9,678 nt of DNA, from the NCBI GenBank assembly GCA_007119005.1, contig SKQM01000031.1, positions 1-9,678 on the forward strand, written 5' to 3'. A program made the translations under genes and the position numbers. Shown here piece after piece: positions 6,906 to 9,678 of this stretch; the first letter of the stretch is position 1; every line of letters begins with the position of its first letter. Source of the stretch: Thioalkalivibrio sp. (GTDB lineage Bacteria; Pseudomonadota; Gammaproteobacteria; Ectothiorhodospirales; Ectothiorhodospiraceae). The notes under the pieces are model-generated. The model was not told the origin of the DNA and did no database searches. It saw only the letters and a list, made by a program, of their open reading frames with translations.

Positions 6906-7783
6906 TCGAGCGGCTGGTCATTTTCGGTGCCGGGTTGATCGGCGGCTCGTTGGCGCTGGCGCTGCGCGCGGCAGGTGAGGTATCCGAGGTGGTCGGCTGC
7001 TCACGCTCCGCCGCGAATCTGGAAGAGGCACAGCGACGGGGCGTCATCGACCGGTGGACCACGGACCCCGTGCAGGCCTGCGCAGGGGCCGACATGGGCG
7101 TGCTCGCGGTGCCGCTCGGATCGATGCAGGGGCTGTCCGCAGCCATTGCCGATCATTGGCCGGCCCAGGCCGTGCTGACGGATGTCGGCAGCAGCAAGCA
7201 GGCCGTGATCGACGCGGTGCGCGCGGGATTCGGCCATCTGCCGCGCAATTTTGTCGCCGGGCACCCGATCGCGGGTACCGAGCGCAGCGGGGTCGGTGCC
7301 GCCTTCGCGACGCTGTTCCAGAACCGCCTGGTGATCCTGACCCCGGCCGATGAGACCAGTCCGCTGGCCGCCGAGCGGGTGGCCGAGATGTGGCGGGCCA
7401 CCGGCGCGCGGGTCGAATTCATGACCCCGGCGCACCACGACCACGTGCTGGCGGCGACCAGCCACCTGCCGCACGTGCTTGCGTTCGGGTTGGTGGAATC
7501 GCTCGCGCGGATGAGCGAGAGCGACGAGATCTTCCACTATGCCGCAGGCGGGTTCCGGGACTTCACGCGGATCGCGTCGAGCGACCCCGTGGTTTGGAGG
7601 GACATCTGCCTCGCCAATCGGGAAGCGATCGTCGAGATGCTCGAGCGTTTTCAGGACGATCTCGACGGACTGCGAGAGGTGATCGCGCGCGGAGATGGCG
7701 CCGAACTCGAGGCGCGCTTCCGGTTCGCGAAGGACGCGCGGGACCGTTTCAGCGAGAAGATGCAGGTACAACTGGACCAGTGA
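6902..7783 (+). CDS. tyrA: Prephenate/arogenate dehydrogenase (monofunctional, no ACT domain)
   Basis: TyrA oxidatively decarboxylates prephenate to 4-hydroxyphenylpyruvate, or arogenate to tyrosine. Length is 293 residues, the size of the catalytic core alone, with neither chorismate mutase nor regulatory ACT domain. The N-terminal dinucleotide fold has G9xG11xxG14 (FGAGLIGGSLA). The second strand ends in Ser34-Arg35 rather than Asp/Glu, which suggests NADP preference, as in cyanobacterial arogenate dehydrogenases. LAVPLG, TDVGSSK (93-99), GHPIAGTE with catalytic His121, PAHHDHVLAATSHLPH and GFRDFTR are family motifs. The start is GTG at 6902 in a GTGA overlap with the hisC stop; it places the Rossmann strand at the very N-terminus, as expected, and no ATG occurs before residue 65. 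No clear Shine-Dalgarno is visible, so translational coupling to hisC is likely. Substrate preference (prephenate, arogenate or both) cannot be read from sequence alone. Confidence 0.95.
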   Translation: MIERLVIFGAGLIGGSLALALRAAGEVSEVVGCSRSAANLEEAQRRGVIDRWTTDPVQACAGADMGVLAVPLGSMQGLSAAIADHWPAQAVLTDVGSSKQAVIDAVRAGFGHLPRNFVAGHPIAGTERSGVGAAFATLFQNRLVILTPADETSPLAAERVAEMWRATGARVEFMTPAHHDHVLAATSHLPHVLAFGLVESLARMSESDEIFHYAAGGFRDFTRIASSDPVVWRDICLANREAIVEMLERFQDDLDGLREVIARGDGAELEARFRFAKDARDRFSEKMQVQLDQ

Positions 7784-7788
7784 GCACG

Positions 7789-9096
7789 ATGACCACGACC
7801 TTCAGGGTGGAACCGGGTGGTTCCCTGCGCGGCGAACTCCGGGTTCCTGGCGACAAGTCGATTTCCCACCGATCGATCATGTTCGGCGCACTTGCCGAGG
7901 GGCGCACGCGGATCAGCGGCTTTCTCGACGGCGAGGATTGCCTGGCGACGCTCGCGGCGTTCCAGGCGATGGGTGTACCGATCGAGCGACCGGAACGCAA
8001 CACCGTGATCATCGACGGGGTCGGCCTGCACGGGCTGCGCCCGCCACCCGGCCCACTGGACATGGGCAACTCAGGCACCGCGATGCGGCTGCTGTGCGGC
8101 GTGCTGGCCGGCCAGCCCTTCGACAGCGTGCTGATCGGCGATGCCTCGCTGAGCCGCCGCCCGATGCGCCGGGTCACCGAGCCCCTCGCGAAGATGGGTG
8201 CGCGAATCGACACCGGGGCAAACGGAACGCCCCCGCTGCGCATCCACGGCGGGCAGAGCCTGCACGGACACCCGCACACGCTGGCCGTGGCCAGCGCCCA
8301 GGTGAAATCGGCGCTGCTGTTGGCTGGACTCTGGAGCGAAGGTGAGACCTGCGTCACCGAACCGGCACCGACGCGTGACCACACGGAACGCATGCTGGAG
8401 GGCTTCGGCTACGATCTGCAGCGCGACGGACGGCGGGCCTGCCTGCAGGGCGGTGGGCGTCTGGATGCCTGCGCGGTCGAGGTGCCCGCCGACATCTCAT
8501 CGGCCGCGTTCTTCCTGGTCGGCGCGAGCATCGCGCAGGGCTCGGATCTGCTGCTTCGGCACGTGGGAGTGAACCCGACGCGCACCGGCGTGATCGACAT
8601 TCTGCGTCTGATGGGAGCTTCGATCGACGTCCGGGACCGGCGCGAGATCGGCGGCGAGCCCGTTGCGGACCTGCATGTGCGTTGGGCACCGCTGCAGGGC
8701 ATCCGGATCCCGCCCGAGCTGGTGCCGCTGGCGATCGACGAGTTCCCGGCGCTGTTCGTCGCCGCGGCCTGCGCTGAAGGCGAGACGGTTCTGACCGGGG
8801 CTGAGGAACTCCGCGTGAAAGAGAGTGACCGGATCCAGGTGATGGCCGACGGACTCGTCGCGCTCGGGGTCCGGTGCGAGGTGCTGCCCGACGGTATCCG
8901 TATCGAGGGCCGCGAAACCCTTGGGCCCGGCGCAATCGCGAGCCACGGGGATCACCGGGTCTCGATGTCGTTTGCGATGGCTGCGCTGCGGGCGGAAGGC
9001 GAGATCGTGATACGCGACTGCGACAACGTGACGACTTCCTTCCCGGGTTTCGCGGAACTGGCGGGCGGCGCCGGGCTCGGGATCGCGGTGACATGA
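7789..9096 (+). CDS. aroA: 3-phosphoshikimate 1-carboxyvinyltransferase (EPSP synthase), class II type
   Basis: AroA joins shikimate-3-phosphate and phosphoenolpyruvate to EPSP, the penultimate step to chorismate. From ATG 7789 it has 435 residues, a normal length. GDKSISHRS (21-29, with Lys23), GNSGTAMR (93-100), RPMRRVTEPL, SAQVK (169-173), RDHTE (196-200), NPTR (262-265), the catalytic region IDEFP (Asp317), KESDR (Glu345, Arg348) and GDHRVSM (387-393) are all present. The four motifs GDK[ST], SAQxK, RxHxE and NxTR are those used to define class II EPSP synthases, known from Bacillus and from Agrobacterium CP4. Gly96 is retained where CP4 has Ala, so glyphosate tolerance should not be assumed. 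An in-frame GTG at 7780 would add three residues and overlap the tyrA stop (GTGA), matching the style of the hisC/tyrA junction. The stop overlaps the cmk start. Confidence 0.97.
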   Translation: MTTTFRVEPGGSLRGELRVPGDKSISHRSIMFGALAEGRTRISGFLDGEDCLATLAAFQAMGVPIERPERNTVIIDGVGLHGLRPPPGPLDMGNSGTAMRLLCGVLAGQPFDSVLIGDASLSRRPMRRVTEPLAKMGARIDTGANGTPPLRIHGGQSLHGHPHTLAVASAQVKSALLLAGLWSEGETCVTEPAPTRDHTERMLEGFGYDLQRDGRRACLQGGGRLDACAVEVPADISSAAFFLVGASIAQGSDLLLRHVGVNPTRTGVIDILRLMGASIDVRDRREIGGEPVADLHVRWAPLQGIRIPPELVPLAIDEFPALFVAAACAEGETVLTGAEELRVKESDRIQVMADGLVALGVRCEVLPDGIRIEGRETLGPGAIASHGDHRVSMSFAMAALRAEGEIVIRDCDNVTTSFPGFAELAGGAGLGIAVT

Positions 9097-9678
9097 TGCC
9101 GGTGCTCGCGATCGACGGCCCCGGCGGTGCCGGCAAGGGCACGGTCAGCAAGCGGCTGGCGGAATCCCTGGGCTGGCATCTGCTGGACAGCGGGGCGCTG
9201 TACCGGCTGGTCGGGATTGCCGCGCGCAAACGTGGTTTGGACTTTTCGAATGCCGCGCAACTGGCGGAAATCGCAAGGAATCTCGACGTGGAATTCCGGC
9301 TCGTAGAGGCGGGGGAACTGGTGCAGACCCGGCTCGAGGGAGAACCGGTCGATCACCTCCTGCGCGCCGAGACCGCCGGCAGCGACGCCTCGATCGTGGC
9401 CGCGATCCCCGAAGTCCGGGAGGCGCTGCTGCAGAGGCAGCGCGATTTCGCCAGGTTGCCGGGACTGGTCGCCGACGGGCGCGACATGGGCACGGTGGTC
9501 TTTCCTGAAGCGGATCTAAAGGTGTTTTTGACCGCGACCGCGGAGGAACGCGCGCATAGGCGTTACAAGCAGTTGAAGGAACAAGGACTTAGTGCTAACC
9601 TTCGCGCCCTTCGGGAAGAGTTGGAGGCCCGTGACCGCCGGGATTCCGAGCGCGCCACGGCTCCGCTGAAGCCGGCCC
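9093..9678 (+). CDS. cmk: Cytidylate (CMP/dCMP) kinase, 3'-truncated by the window edge
   Basis: Cmk phosphorylates CMP and dCMP with ATP, feeding CTP/dCTP pools. The frame opens with two adjacent in-frame ATGs (9093 and 9096) and stays open to the right edge. About 194 residues are visible; E. coli Cmk has 227, so about 30 C-terminal residues are missing. Numbered from the second ATG: MPVLAIDGPGGAGKGTVSK contains the Walker A P-loop (8-16), DSGALYR (31-37) is the nucleotide-binding motif, and DGRDMGTVVFPEADLKVFL is highly characteristic. The lid region ERAHRRYKQL, the RDRRDSER stretch and APLKPA also match the family. The first ATG overlaps the aroA stop (ATGA), implying coupled translation. 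In known gammaproteobacterial operons rpsA (ribosomal protein S1) follows directly; here that lies beyond the window. The last part of the visible gene uses noticeably more A/T-rich codons than the rest. Confidence 0.96.
   Translation, partial: MMPVLAIDGPGGAGKGTVSKRLAESLGWHLLDSGALYRLVGIAARKRGLDFSNAAQLAEIARNLDVEFRLVEAGELVQTRLEGEPVDHLLRAETAGSDASIVAAIPEVREALLQRQRDFARLPGLVADGRDMGTVVFPEADLKVFLTATAEERAHRRYKQLKEQGLSANLRALREELEARDRRDSERATAPLKPA

Noticed and set aside
7390..7788. Upstream in-frame extension of aroA, overlapping tyrA
   Set aside because: The frame is open, but its translation there is Arg-rich with no similarity to AroA, and the AroA N-terminus begins cleanly at 7789 (or 7780).
8354..9229. 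Long minus-strand open frame opposite aroA-cmk
   Set aside because: Very Arg/Ser/Pro-rich translation without motifs, entirely antisense to aroA and cmk; a composition artefact.
1..9678. Search for mobile elements, CRISPR repeats, tRNA/rRNA and accessory systems
   Set aside because: Coding is essentially continuous with recognised housekeeping genes; the only gap over a few bases is 80 bp, with no repeats, integrase, transposase or RNA-gene signatures.

Overview
The window is a GC-rich (roughly two thirds G+C by eye), densely packed stretch of bacterial chromosome with eight genes, all on the + strand. Order: gyrA (5' end outside the window), serC, serA, pheA, hisC, tyrA, aroA, cmk (3' end outside the window). 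Gene content, order and protein signatures match the 'aromatic supraoperon' known from Pseudomonas and other Gammaproteobacteria (gyrA-serC-pheA-hisC-tyrA-aroA-cmk-rpsA). The separate tyrA and aroA, the extra serA and the high GC fit a non-Pseudomonas gammaproteobacterium, possibly of the Chromatiales/Ectothiorhodospiraceae type. That taxonomic guess is inference from layout and protein resemblance, not a search result.

Layout: 1-2368 is the distal nine-tenths of GyrA, from just before the catalytic tyrosine to the acidic C-terminal tail. 2365-4624 holds serC and serA, the two enzymes that convert 3-phosphoglycerate to phosphoserine. 4624-5706 is the bifunctional chorismate mutase/prephenate dehydratase PheA. 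5707-5786 is the only real intergenic gap (80 bp). It carries a perfect 9-bp inverted repeat and a good ribosome binding site for hisC. 5787-9096 holds hisC (aminotransferase), tyrA (prephenate/arogenate dehydrogenase) and aroA (EPSP synthase, with all four class II signature motifs). 9093-9678 is the start of cmk (CMP kinase).

The genes are stitched together by overlapping stop/start codons: ATGA at gyrA/serC, TAGTG at serA/pheA, GTGA at hisC/tyrA, possibly GTGA at tyrA/aroA, and ATGATG at aroA/cmk. This implies one or two polycistronic messages with translational coupling. Functionally, AroA feeds chorismate synthesis, PheA and TyrA draw prephenate toward Phe and Tyr, and HisC can supply the transamination step for these as well as for histidine. 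SerC and SerA supply phosphoserine.

This is a housekeeping region. I see no mobile element, CRISPR array, RNA gene, defence system or unknown gene, and no evidence of a previously undescribed system. The points worth a second look are small: the inserted serA and its apparently missing catalytic Glu, the pheA-hisC hairpin, a lone perfect DnaA-box match, the TyrA cofactor pocket, and the unfused tyrA/aroA junction.
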